Position numbers and translations under genes: made by a program. From assembly GCA_022495995.1 (NCBI GenBank), contig JAFEMH010000162.1:744001-808000 (forward strand): 64,000 nucleotides of DNA, given 5' to 3'. The notes beneath the pieces are model-generated. The model saw nothing but the letters and a program-made list of their open reading frames with translations. It did no database searches and was not told where the DNA came from. This document shows positions 44,883-56,700 of this stretch, one piece after another. The first letter of the stretch is position 1. Each line of letters starts with the position of its first letter. This stretch comes from Adenophora triphylla var. japonica (taxonomy: Eukaryota > Streptophyta > Magnoliopsida > Asterales > Campanulaceae).

Positions 44883-46480
44883 TGATGGATGTGTATTTAC
44901 CCATTCAAATGATGCACTTTTAGACTTCCTTTGTGTTCGATTCCCGAGTTTTATGTATATTTGATATGGTTTGTGAGTATTTTATGAGTACAGGGTATAG
45001 AGCTGATTAAAGGTGTATTTTATGGCTAAAAAGTGCAAAAGAAATAAAGTGGAGCTGAGCAGAGAAGGACAATAGTGAAATAAACGAGCTCCAAGGACTA
45101 AATGGGAAATATTGGAAAATTCGGGGACTGAACTGGAAATATGGAATTTTTGGACGAATTTGATGTATAAAAATTTCTGGGATAAAATGAAAAATAAAAT
45201 CTCAAAGAGCGAAGCGCAGAAGAAGTCATTAAAGTGGTCAAAGTGCGACTGCAAGATAGCGGGACGAAACGAATATGTATTGTTACTAAACAGGGCCAAG
45301 CAATTTGGGGTCCATGGCCGGCCACTGCTGGGGAGTTGGGGCCAGCTTCTAGGCCAGTTGGGGCCAAGGCCTGGGATTCTTGGGCCAAGGCAAACAAGGG
45401 CGGCCGCGCACATAAGAAAGAAAACGCCGGCCAAGTTGCTGCCAATAAGGGCGGACGCGCCATTTTACAAGGGCGGCCGCGCTAGGGAAATCAAGTCTCG
45501 GCCAAATTGTCTGCCCATTAGAGCGGCCGCGCCAACATCAATTGCGGCCGCGCTCCTCCGTCTCCAACTGCGATTTTCACATTTCAATTGAGGGGCATTC
45601 ATGTCTTTTCTCGCCTTGGACCATTGACTTTTGCCCTATTTTCTTTATATAACCACAGCAGCCACGTTAGGAGGATCAGATATCATATATCATAGCATTG
45701 GATTTTTTTTATTGTTCTTGAACAAATCAATTGAAGAGGAGAATTATTCCGAATTTTAGGTTTTTATTATTTGTAAATTATGAGTAGCTAAATTCTTAGA
45801 TTTGTAGATTGTTTTGATCTTCACCGTATTTCTATGCAATAGTATTTTAATTCTTTCAATTTAATTTCTTCTAGTTAAATAATAGATCTTAATTTCTTGT
45901 TCTTAGATTTGAGATGCATGTTAATATGCAAACTCGTCTTTGAATAATTGGGTATTTATTGAGCCATTAATTTGGGCGATTTATACATAGACTGCTATTA
46001 ATTGAATAACTTGATCTGTGCCGTAATAGAATCGGATCAACGTTAGGTTATTGTATTCTTTCGTGCTTAACGTATTCTTGGCATATTGTGGAACCGTAAT
46101 AGAATTCACAATATTAAAAAGAGTATTTAGGATTGTAATCCGGCCACCTAACCGTATCGATCCTAGCTAAAGTGAATGAATCCTAGAAGTTGAGTTGATG
46201 TTTTATAAGTAAAATTTTGCATAGAATGATGGTGAAGTGAAATCCAATCTACGAATCTCTGCTCATAATCTTCTTTCTCGTTTAGTTAGTTTTTGTTATT
46301 TAATTTATGCTCTTAGTTTTTAAATCAAATCTATAAACTTTGGTTACTAAATTCATTGTTTTTACTCTATTTGTTTACCAACGAGTCTCTGTGGATTCGA
46401 CCCCTGCAATTGCATACTGCTACACCGGTAGTGAGTACACTTGCTCAGTTTTTATTACAAGAGGGAGTTTTCCTCCATCA
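44883..46480 (+). repeat. Element B 3' LTR
   Basis: Colinear with 40120-41717 without a length difference; about two dozen substitutions noticed by eye. Confidence 0.95.
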
Positions 46481-46485
46481 GAGGA

Positions 46486-46915
46486 TGTGTAAAAAATCGA
46501 ACACCCAAAGAGGCATGAGATGGCAAGTTGTTAAAGACAACATGCCGTCACAATACCATTCATTGCCCGTATTGATTAAAGGAAAGGGGTCGAGCTAATG
46601 ACCTTAAACAAGCATCATCGGTGTAATAAACCGATGGATTATTTTGCTTTTCTATTTTATTTATAATTATTTATTTTTATGTTTTATACTAATTTTGTTT
46701 TGTAGGCATTTAAAAAAAATTGCAGAAAAAGTGCTCGGCGGAGCACCTCACATTACTCGGGCGAGCAAGGTGGAATAGAAGAAACATCAGACTGGAGGCT
46801 GATGGTCGGCTGAGTCAAGGCTCATGCTCGGCCGAGCAAGATGCATCAGCAGCAAATTTTTTAAAGTCAAAAACGGGGCTTTTGGTTTTTTTTTTCTCAC
46901 TTTCCACCTCCCTAG

Positions 46916-46953
<38 letters not shown>

Positions 46954-47288
46954 CCCTCAAAATATCAACCCCCTATCAACACAAATCCACCATTAATTTC
47001 GGCCAAACGAAGTTCATCCACCCTAATTCCATCTTCTATACACTACCCAAACCATCCACTACCCACAAATCACCCCAATACCTCCAAAACCCTAGTTCTT
47101 CCTTCCAAACCTAAAAGTTCAAATTTGCTCAAGTTTGTGGGTCAAGAAGATTTCTTTGAAGTTCTCAAGCTTCAATCAAGGAAGAAACACAAGGTCACAA
47201 GTCATTACTCGGGTAATTCAAAATTTCTCTCATTCCTTTTTTTTAAAAAAAATGTTGGGTTTTGATTCTAGTTATCCTTAAGCTCACC
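46486..47288 (+). other. Athila-A inter-ORF region with LTR-like palindromes and (CT)n
   Basis: After the broken protease region comes non-coding DNA with GCTCGGCGGAGC, CTCGGGCGAGC and GCTCGGCCGAGC (46733-46850), the same motif class as in the Athila-A LTR, then a (CT)n run (46919-46951). No coding sequence for RT or integrase. Confidence 0.55.
46919..46951. repeat. (CT)n microsatellite
   Basis: About 15 CT dinucleotides upstream of the ATHILA ORF-1-like gene. Confidence 0.9.
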
Positions 47289-48390
47289 ATGGACAAAAGA
47301 GGAAAGGGAAAAACAACAACTAGGGCACCAAAAAGATCCTATAAGGATGACTCTTCTAGCTCTAGATTAACCCCAACACTTAATACTTTAGGGATTAATT
47401 TCCAATTCGAATCTGAAACTGCTAGATTTGCTAAGCTCTGTGGGAAGAATATTAAACCCACACAATTCCCTGACTCAGAAACAATGAGAGCCTAAGGAAT
47501 TAGGGGCAATATTTGGTCTTTACATCAAGGGTTAAGTAGTGAGGAATTTCTGCAAATGAGCGAGAAGACTTACGAAAACCTCACCCTAGAATTCCTAAGT
47601 TCTATGACCAAGAGAACAAGAACCTTGATTGATAATGAAACGGGTGAAGAGTTTGAGGATATATAAATAGGATTCCGACTGCTAAACACTCACCACACCC
47701 TTGACCTTGAGGAGATTAATTAACGATGTTCTTGGTTGGCCTTCCTCCAGGACGTCCCGAATATACCCCCTCCACATTATAATGCGAACATCTTTTGGAT
47801 GGAAATCACAGGCCATACACCTTTCCTCCCCAAAACATCCAAAGCCTTCTTAATTATTCATCCCGTTCTCTGTTATATCCATAGAATTTATGCTTGCACA
47901 ATTTTTTCAAGAGAGGATAAGGGGACAATCAACATGAATGAATTATTTCTTTTATGGGCATTTGTCATGGGGTATAGAGAGATAAATTTGGGAAAATGTT
48001 TCATTGACCGACTTTGGGATCACATTTCCTCTAGCTTTTCCGGTGACATTCACATAGGGGTGATGATAACGCTCCTAGCGATTTATGTTTGTATTCAATT
48101 ACCAGAAGAAGGTCCCGATGCTTGGTTACTGGTAAAAGGGTCAAGAGTGCTTGATATAGCGGCCTAAAAGTAATGAATATGATTTCTGAAATTGAACAAG
48201 GAGGGTACACATGGTTTGTGGGAGGTGGAGCAAATAAAACACCTTATGCCATTTTGCCCAATGCCAATATCCCCGTAGTATCAATAAGCAAACCGAATAC
48301 TTGGATTTTCCCTCATATCTTAGGTCAAGATGAAGAAGGGAATGTACGATTTAATTTGGGGCAAGAAGAAGGGAATGAGGAAGAATAACA
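47289..48390 (+). pseudogene. ATHILA ORF-1-like protein gene (broken)
   Basis: Starts MDKRGKGKTTTRAPKRSYKD. After a TAA at 47493 and shifts, frame 47736-48167 contains the family core: NIFWMEITGHTPFLPKTSKA, IIHPVLCYIHRIYACTIFSR, NMNELFLLWAFVMGYREINL and HIGVMITLLAIYV. A C-terminal part follows at 48173-48388 (EQGGYTWFVGGG). This protein of unknown function is encoded downstream of pol in Athila elements. Here it lies directly after the gag-protease remnant because pol is absent. Confidence 0.8.
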
Positions 48391-49835
48391 ACAACCAACA
48401 AACCTAAACCAAAACCAACTACCACCCGAATTTTACACTAGATTTGACCAAATGACCCTCCAAAATAACCAAATTCTCCAACACCTATCCCAATTTTCCC
48501 AAGAATTCCATGAATTCCAAACTGATATCCAAGGTCGAGTAAACACCGTCCAAGGACAAGTAGACTCCATCTACAATTACGGGATCAATCATTGGGAAAA
48601 CTTTCCACCACCACCGCCACCACCACAATTTTTGTAAGTGTCTTTTCTTCTTTCCCCACCATGCTTATCTCTCCTTAAAACATTGATGAAAATGTTTAAC
48701 TTCAAGTGTGGGGGAAGATTTCATTTCCGTTTTTACTTGCATTTTAGTTTAGTTTTTAATTCATTTTTCTTTATGATTAGCTTAGTTGCATTTTTTCCCC
48801 TTTTTGTTTTCTATGTATACATTAGAAGCATGTTTAACTTTCAAAAAAAAATAAAAAAATCTCTATGATGATGAAGTGTTCTAAGCATTAAAAAGCTTAT
48901 TTAATTGCCTTTAAAATCAATTTCTATACATTGATTCGTATCTTTTCAAAAATTTGAAAAAATTTCCTAGAAATTGACTTTAGGGATATATTGGGAGATA
49001 GATAAAATAATTATAAATTAATATAATATAAATAAAATTGCTCTAAAAAGCATTATTTTTTGAAAATTTTAAAGCATTGGATACTATAATTATTTTCGTA
49101 AAGATTATCTTTGCGCTTCGAGACTTTCATCTTTGAACTTCATTTTTCGAAGGGCACTCATCTCTTTATGCACCATTTTTTGGATCACTTTTACCTCCAT
49201 TCCATCTTCAGGCTAGTTAAGAATAAAAATGAACACGCCTTGCTTCAATAAACTTCTTCACCCAAAAATTAAAATGAATAAATTATTATTAGAGTGAGAA
49301 AAAAAAAGCAAGGTGTGATGGCATTTCAAAAAACTTGTATCATCTTTAAAGAATGCTACTTAAAATGCTAGCCTTGACCCCTTCCTTTCCACTTCCATTA
49401 ACACGACCATTAATTGTGATTCAAGAATGTTGTGCTAAAATCTTTAAAGTGTCTTTTCTAAAGTGAAAATCATCATTTTAAATCCTTAAAGTTGCATAAC
49501 AAATCTTTTCTCATTTTTTTTTTCAATACAAGCATCTTCATTTTCAAATTTTGCTTAGAAAAACATTTATTTATGCAAAGTTAATTTTAGTTCTTTTATC
49601 TAGACTCCAATATGTCTTAAAGATCTTTTTAGGAAACACTTTCATTTTTGGATGATATGAATCAATATCGAAAATAGTTTTATTAAAGGAACAATCGTTA
49701 ACAACACATCAAATCTGAAAGGGAGCCACTTATTTATTTTAATCTTTCTTTTTGGTCATTTACTTCTCTCTCTCTCTCTTCTATTTTTTATTCAAGACTT
49801 GCTTGGGGACAAGTAAGGTTTAAGTGTGGGGGAGT
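48391..49835 (+). other. Athila-A 3' non-coding region and polypurine tract
   Basis: A short Pro/Gln-rich frame (48452-48637) may be the ORF-1 tail. The rest is AT-rich and non-coding. The end GCTTGGGGACAAGTAAGG then GTGTGGGGGAGT, directly before the LTR, is the standard Athila polypurine region. Confidence 0.65.
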
Positions 49836-51129
49836 TGATAAATGGCTATTTTATAGTCATTTATAGTATTTTTATTACGTTATTTACTTTAAAATTAATG
49901 CCAATTAAGTATAAATTAGCTTCTTTTATTTTATATCTGATTTTATGATTGGTTGGTATTTTGTGTAAATTTACAGGCTTTAGGACCATATTTTGAAGTA
50001 CAAGGGGCTTAGAGTAAAGCTTTAGAAATAAAATGGTCAAAACTGAAAATTGCAGAAGATCAGTCCAAGGCAGCTGCTACTCGGCCGAGCACCTCCTTGA
50101 CTCGGCCGAACATGAAGGACCAGAAGGAGGCTTGCTGAGGAAGACCTTGCTCGACCGAGCATTTCCCTTGCCTTGGTCGAGTACCCCCTGTTCAGCCAAA
50201 TGATGCCTTTTTCCAAGAGATGTAACCCTTAGCTAAAATGGCTATAAATAGGACCCTTGTATTCAGTCTTAGATTTAGAAAATCATCTGAAAAACACACA
50301 GAGAGATATCAAAATACTCTAGCAATTTACTTATATTCAAAGATTCATCGATTATTCTTAGAGTGATTTTTGAAGATCGAAGCAATAAAATTTCTGAAGT
50401 TTACTTTCAGTTCTTGTTTCTCCTACGAGCATAAGTCTTTCTATCCCTAACTTCGTTTTATTATTTTATGTTTGTCTTAATTATTGGTTGTGAGTAATCC
50501 CCCAAATTCTTGGGGTTGGAAACTCAGCACTTTTATTCATCACTTTTAAAATCATGCCATCTCTCTTCATCTTAACAATTCTTTCATATCAAATTGAAAA
50601 GACTAACATTTTGGAGACGTCCAACTTGTATGATTCGAGTTAATCGAGAGAAGGACGTAGCTCTGAATCTCGATTAGCAGAACCATATGAATTGAACTAG
50701 GTTTTATTAATTACGAGAGTATATTAATGGCCTAGGGATGTTCCTTGAATGGAAAGTACGTAGACTTTATAAACATTAATGGATTCTTACTAATTATGGG
50801 TCATCGAGAGATTGGGCATAATTAGTGAAGAATACAAATGCTACTTGCTTGATCGTGAGAAGTAGTATAAGCTGAATGTACCATCCTTGATTTTGATGAA
50901 AACTTGTATTCAAAGGCATGATTATTTGATGAATAAATAATTTCTCGAGTCCCAACTCCGAGAATACCTTCATCTTATAAGAGATAAACTAAAGTAATCT
51001 GTGTATGTTTTAGTATTTTAATAAATCAAATCATATTTCCCCCAATCTTATTTCTATAAATCTATATAAAAACAAATATCCTTCTAACCCTATCTCTGTG
51101 GGATTGACCTGTTAGGTTTCGAGACAACA
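49836..51129 (+). repeat. Athila-A 3' LTR (complete promoter)
   Basis: 1294 bp. CTCGGCCGAGC-type motifs at about 50078-50200 are followed by a TATA box (CTATAAATAGG, 50242-50252) and transcript leader-like sequence that is deleted in the 5' copy. Confidence 0.9.
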
Positions 51130-51134
51130 CTCGC

Positions 51135-52378
51135 TTCTCTTGAAACCTATTTCTTGCTCTTATTCTAGAACCAATGAAGGAATCAAGAAGACCTTTTCTA
51201 GGGTCTTAATCTGATGAGACAGCTGGGTGTTGGAGAGAGCCTCTACCCCAATATAGTTAATGTCATATGTCCCCTACTAGTCATAATCATTGTTTCTCTC
51301 TCTCCTCTTAGGGCCTCATTGAGCTCGATCTCTATTGTTGTTATTGTTTCCCTTGACTCAGCTGGCCAGCTCGCCATAATCAATTTTTTGCTAAATGATT
51401 ATCAGCTGGAAGCAATCCTCCGTACTGTGACCGTGGTCATTATGATAGTCACATAATTTACTTCTTGACCTTTCATTCGGACTTCTTGTCATTGAAGTAG
51501 GAGGAGAGACTTCCATGGTTTTGAGAATGGCAGCTCGCGGTGCAGTCAAGGGAGTATAAACTGTTTCATCCGCAATTTTCTTGAATTTTTTCAGTATTTC
51601 GGTTTCTATTTTTCCCCTGGATATAACCACAACTGGATCCTTGGCCAGCTTCCTTAACATGCTTAATTCTTTCCTTGGGCGGTGTGTAGGCATCAAGGAG
51701 TTCTGCGAGCTCTTCCGCGGAGGCAACATGAGTTTAAAAAGGCACTCCGGATTTGTTCAAGGCTGCGAATGGATTTTGGTTTGTGGGCCAGCATCCATGA
51801 TAGGGCCCGTGAAGGAGGAAACTAAGACTTTGCACATTACAGCCTCATCCTTAGAAAATAGGGATATATACCTTTCAAACCTCCCCATATGGCATTTCGC
51901 GTTTGTGGAGCCATCATAAGGCTCTATCTGGGGGGGGGGGTTTACCTCTTTGGATGGGAGCGTTCGCCATCTTATCAGCAAAAGCATCCATGGTGCGGCC
52001 ACATTATGAACTGCCTTGTTGGTGGGTTTTCCACATTTGCTGTATGAACTTTAGGAAGTCTGGGTTCATGCCAAGTGTTTTCATTTTCTTAGAGGGAGAA
52101 ATCACGGCCTTTCCATTGGCCTTAGTCGTGTGTTTTTCTCTGGATTTCTCGGGGAGAGGAGTAGATTCAGCTTCCTCACCCTCAACCTCCTCCTCCTCAT
52201 CTTCCTCATCGTGATCGAGCTCAACGATGGGTACTTCCAACCTTTTGTTTCCCCTAGCCTGACTGGCTATAGACTTAGTTTGGGCTCCTTGGTTTAACCG
52301 TAGGAAGCCCTCTTGTAGGGGAACGCCACCATTGGCCTCTAACTCTACCAGCTTGAGTTGTGCATCATTTATGGCCAT
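51135..52378 (-). pseudogene. Tat gag
   Basis: Frame 52378-52004 begins MAINDAQLKLVELEANGG, with an acidic run (DHDEEDEEEEVEGEE); frame 52002-51757 has IEPYDGSTNAKCHMGRFERY; frame 51729-51391 ends with the zinc knuckle form CDYHNDHGHSTEDC (CX2HX3HX4C-like variant seen in Tat gags). Interrupted after this by Athila-A. Frameshifts between blocks. Confidence 0.8.
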
Positions 52379-52778
52379 GCCTCAGCCACGAGCCTAGCAG
52401 TATATGCAAGAGCTTGGTTCCTTTTCAATATTAACTCAGGAGTTATAGGAGAGGTAGGATTTTTTGGATTGTTGGTTTGAGGGGCATTCTCACTGCGGAT
52501 AGCTTCATGCTTCTCGCTAAGGTCTCTTTGAGTTGGAGTAAGAGAACCTTAACTGTTAGTACGACCCCCTAACCTAATAAAGGAAGAGGTGCTTGGTCTA
52601 ACATGATTGACATTAGTGGGAGAAGGCTGGTTATTTCTAGGTGGAGTAAGGTAACTAGCATTTTGCAATGGGGTTCCAGTCATTTTGAGAGTGAAAGATG
52701 AAAAACTGATTTTGGCTTGTGAGTGTTTGAGAGAAATATTTAGAAAGACTCAAGATCACACAAGAAAGTTAAATCGTT
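52379..52778 (-). other. Tat leader region between primer-binding site and gag
   Basis: No complete frame; minus-strand leader of the Tat element with short broken frames. Confidence 0.4.
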
Positions 52779-52796
52779 TCCCGGCAATGCAACCAC
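52779..52796 (-). promoter_or_regulatory. Tat primer-binding site (diverged)
   Basis: Minus GTGGTTGCATTGCCGGGAA next to the LTR end resembles the tRNA-Asp-type primer site of Tat/Athila elements with mismatches. Confidence 0.6.
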
Positions 52797-53190
52797 TGAT
52801 GACATCAGAACATTTGGGGGTCTCACAAGGATAAACACTGGCTTTATGTGACTGGTGTACCTAGAGCACAACACAAACAATAAGCACCATCAGAGACCAA
52901 TCTGGGGATATTGTGGCTCAGGCCCTCGGGTGTGATATTAAGACCTTTGAGGTTTGATAACTGAGATATAAGACTTGGAATGTCTTGGTGTGTTTGTATA
53001 ATAGGGTTTAGACAATGTTACTTACCTTGCCCTAGAGGACAAGTGAGAGTATATATAGTAGAGAGAGAGAGAGAGAGAGAGAGATCAGTTGGATGGATCT
53101 CAGCCTTTGGGGTTATTTGTCTTGACCTCGGACACATGTTCGCGCCTAGTTGAATCGTACAATAAAGCACAACATATTGTAGAGGGATGT

Positions 53191-53737
53191 TGATAGCCAA
53201 AAGCCTATGAGAAATAGCCGAACGGAATTAATAACCAAAGTTCTGAAGAAAAAGCTTCAGCTTTTCTTATGAAAATTCAATCAACAAAAACTGCATTAAT
53301 CCAAGCTAAAAGATGTTTAAATACTCCATCCAAACCCTAAAACAAAGTGACAAACGAAAGACCAAAATATCCCCATTAAAAGTTCAAAACACCAGATCAA
53401 ATACGCATAAGGAAACAGCAATACGTAAATAAGGAAACACCAAACAATGCGAGGCGCCCGCCCCGTGAAGTGTGAGGCGTCCGCCTCCAATCCAGTAACT
53501 CATTGCTTGGTCGAACATGCGTGAGGCGGCCGCATGGGCCTCTGTGAGGCGTCCGCATCGCGCTCCGTAGCAAGGCCTCCTTGTTCTGCAAATGGGGCGC
53601 CCGCCTGATCATGTTTGATGCGCCCGCCTGGCCTTGTGCTGCTGCTGTTGCTCGCTGCCAGGCCTTTGCCCCTACCTCCATGAGCTGTGCCAACCATGCA
53701 TCCCTTGTTTGTTGGAGTATCATGTAGAACTATATCA
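53191..53737 (-). repeat. CRM 3' LTR (left copy)
   Basis: TGATAGCCAAAAGCC ... GAACTATATCA on plus. Element-strand TATTTAAACATC promoter box near 53307; GGCGCCCGCC / GGCGTCCGCC repeats (53448-53635) lie upstream of it. The polypurine tract (minus CAAGACGGGGAGGA) borders it at 53738. Confidence 0.93.
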
Positions 53738-56700
53738 TCCTCCCCGTCTTGAGAAAAACTCGTCCACGAGTTGCCATCATCGTCATTGTCTCCATGGTAA
53801 GCTGATAAATCCGTGACATTGAACGTGGCAGAGACGTTGTACTCATCGGGCAAGTCAATCTTGTACGCATTGTCATTAATTCGCTCCACTACACGAAATG
53901 GACCATCAGCCCTTGGTTGTAACTTGCCAAAGCGACCAGCTGGGAATCTCTCCTTTCTCAAGTGCACCCACACCAAATCTCCAACCTGAAACACAAACCG
54001 TTTGCGATGCTTGTCCACCTGCTGCTTGTACATGTTGTTTTGACGTATAATGCTCTTGCGAACCTGCTCATGAAGCTCTTTAATCTGAGTTGCACGCGCC
54101 TCAGCATCCGAACTGTACTGACTGGTAACCGGAAGAGGAATAAGGTCCAATGGACTGACAGGGTTACGGCCATACACAACTTGGAAAGGGCTTTTGCCCG
54201 TAGTGCTGTTCCGAGAATTATTGTAAGCAAACTCGGCTTGTGCAAGTGTCAAGTCCCACTGGCGGGGATGGTCACCAACTAAACTGCGTAATAAATTACC
54301 CAAACTACGATTAGTCACCTCAGTCTGTCCATCCGTCTGCGGGTGATACGAGCTACTGAACTGTAAGCATGAGCCCATCTTCCTCCACAATGTGCGCCAA
54401 AAATGGCTAACGAACTTGACATCCCTGTCAGAAGTAAGTGATTTCGGAATGGCATGCAACTTCACAATCTCCTTGACATACAAGTCTGCCACTTGTGTTG
54501 CATCAAATGTCTTACTGCAGGGAACAAAATGGGACATTTTTAAAAATTGATCCACCACCACCATAATGGAATCCTTCTGTCGTTGTGTACGGGGCAATCC
54601 CAACACAAAATCCAAGCTAATGTCCTCCCACGGAGCAGTAGGAACCGGCAAAGGAGTATAAAGGCCTGCATTGGACTTGCGAGTCTTGGCTACATGACAC
54701 ACACGACATCATTCCACAAACCGAGCAACATCATGCCCCAACTTTGGCCAAAAAAATTGCTCGCCTACAAGAGCGAATGTCTTATCTTTGCCAAAGTGTC
54801 TTGCAAGTCCCCCTTCATGACTCTCGGATATGATAAGGTCCCTCAACGAACAATAAGGGACACAAAGCTTGTTCCCCTTAAACAAGTAGCCATCATGGAT
54901 CAAAAATTGCAGAAAATTACCTCGAGTACACTTATCCCAAACCTCCTCAAAATATGGATCATCACGGTACAAATCACGAAAAGTGTCAAATCCGCATACC
55001 TCAACCTGCAATGTAGATATTAAGGCATGTCGACGGCTCAAAGCATCAGCCACACGGTTCTGAACTCCCGCCTTATGTGTAATGACAAACGTAAAAATCT
55101 GAATGAACTCCACCCACTTGGCATGTCGCAGATTAAGCTTATGCTGCCCTTGGATGTATTTGAGTGCCTCATGATCAGAATACAACACAAACTCCTGTGA
55201 CAATAGATAATGTTGCCAATGCTCCAAGGTGCGAACAATGGCATAGAATTCCTTATCATAGGTAGAGTACTTCTTCTTAGCATCGTTCAGTTTCTCACTA
55301 AAGAAGGCGACAGGCTTCTTATTCTGACTCAACACTCCGCCAACGCCAACATTGGAGGCATCACAATGAACCTCAAAAACTTCATCAAAATTAGGCAAAA
55401 TAAGAACAGGGGCTTGTGTCACCGCCGTTTTCAAGAGCTGAAAAGCATCATCTGCTGCCTTATTCCATACAAACACACTCCTCTTGATGCAGTCAATAAG
55501 AGGGGCAATAATACTGCTAAAATCACGAATGAAACGACGATAAAAGGAAGCCAAACCATGAAACCGCCTAACATCATGAACATTCGTCGGTGTAGGCCAG
55601 CTAGTGATAGCTTCCACCTTCGAATCATCCATACGAATGCCCTCCTTGGTAACAACATACCCCAAGAAGGTCACTTGCTCCGTCAAAAAGTGACACTTCT
55701 TACGATTAGCATAAAGTTTCTGCCCACGCAGAACATCAAAAACCTGTCTCAAGTGTACCAAGTGTTGTTCCACAGATTTACTATAAACCAAGATATCATC
55801 AAAATAAACAACAACAAAAGTACCAATGAAAGGTCTGAAAATCTGGTTCATGAGTCGCATGAACGTGCTAGGAGCATTAGAGAGTCCAAACGGCATCACC
55901 ATCCACTCATACAAACCATCCCGAGTCTTGAAAGCCGTCTTCCACTCATCCCCCAGTCTGACACGAATCTGTTGGTACCCGCTCCGCAAATCAATCTTGG
56001 AAAACACCACCGCACCATGTAACTGGTCAAGCAAATCATCGATCCGAGGAATGGGAAACCTGTACTTGATGGTTATTTTATTGATCGCCCGACTATCCAT
56101 ACACATACGCAATGTTCCTTCAGCCTTAGGTACCATCAAAGCAGGAACCGCATAAGGGCTCATACTTTCCCGAATGACACCCTTGTCAAGTAACTCCCGT
56201 ACTTGTCGCTCTAACTCCTCATGTTCCTTGGGTCTCAATCGATACGCAGCCTTGTTCGGAATAGAGGCACCCGGAACAAGATCAATACAATGCTGAATAT
56301 CTCGCATGGGAGGGAGTCCCGGAGGAATCTCATCAGGAGTAACATCACCGTAATCATCCAATAATGACTGTACCTCTGCGGGAGTGGACATACCCGACTC
56401 GTTCTCCTCTAGCATGACAAGAACATAGAACCCTCGCTCCCCTGCTGAAGCTGAATCAAACTCTGAGCAGCTAAGGAGTTGGTGAACAACAGCATTCGTA
56501 GGTTTCTCACTAGTAGTCTGCTCCTGTCTCGGGTCCGTAGGACAAAGAGTAATATAGACATCATTCATGCGGAAGGTGTACGTATTCTTGAACCTATCAT
56601 GCTTAACCCGCCTGTCAAACAACCACGGCCTTCCCAACAAAATATGACATGCATCCATTGGTACCACATCACACCACACCTCATCTCTATAGCGCTTGCC

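Larger units (their letters stand above)
40120..46480 (+). mobile_element. Gag-only LTR retrotransposon (TR-GAG-like), element B
   Basis: Both LTRs are exactly 1598 bp (TGATGGATGTG ... TTTTCCTCCATCA), about 98% identical by eye, with a perfect target duplication GAGGA (40115-40119, 46481-46485). The 3165-bp interior has a primer-binding site, one gag and a polypurine tract, with no protease active site, RT, RNase H or integrase. That is the layout of non-autonomous terminal-repeat elements with only gag, presumably mobilised by Athila-like partners. Confidence 0.92.
37104..51129 (+). mobile_element. Pol-less Athila-type element (Athila-A) inserted in the Tat element
   Basis: LTRs 37104-38062 and 49836-51129 (TGATAAATGGC; the left copy has TAATAAATGGC; end GAGACAACA). 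The target duplication is CTCAC/CTCGC (37099-37103, 51130-51134), one C-to-T-type change apart. It contains a tRNA-Asp-like primer site, gag, a protease-like region, an ATHILA ORF-1-like gene and a polypurine tract, but no reverse transcriptase or integrase, even when element B (40120-46480) is removed. Non-autonomous or internally deleted. Confidence 0.88.

Noticed and set aside
53397..53723. Separate gene in the CRM LTR (MILQQTRDAWLAQ...)
   Set aside because: It lies within the LTR and is present in both LTR copies; it could at most be an alternative C-terminal frame of the integrase.
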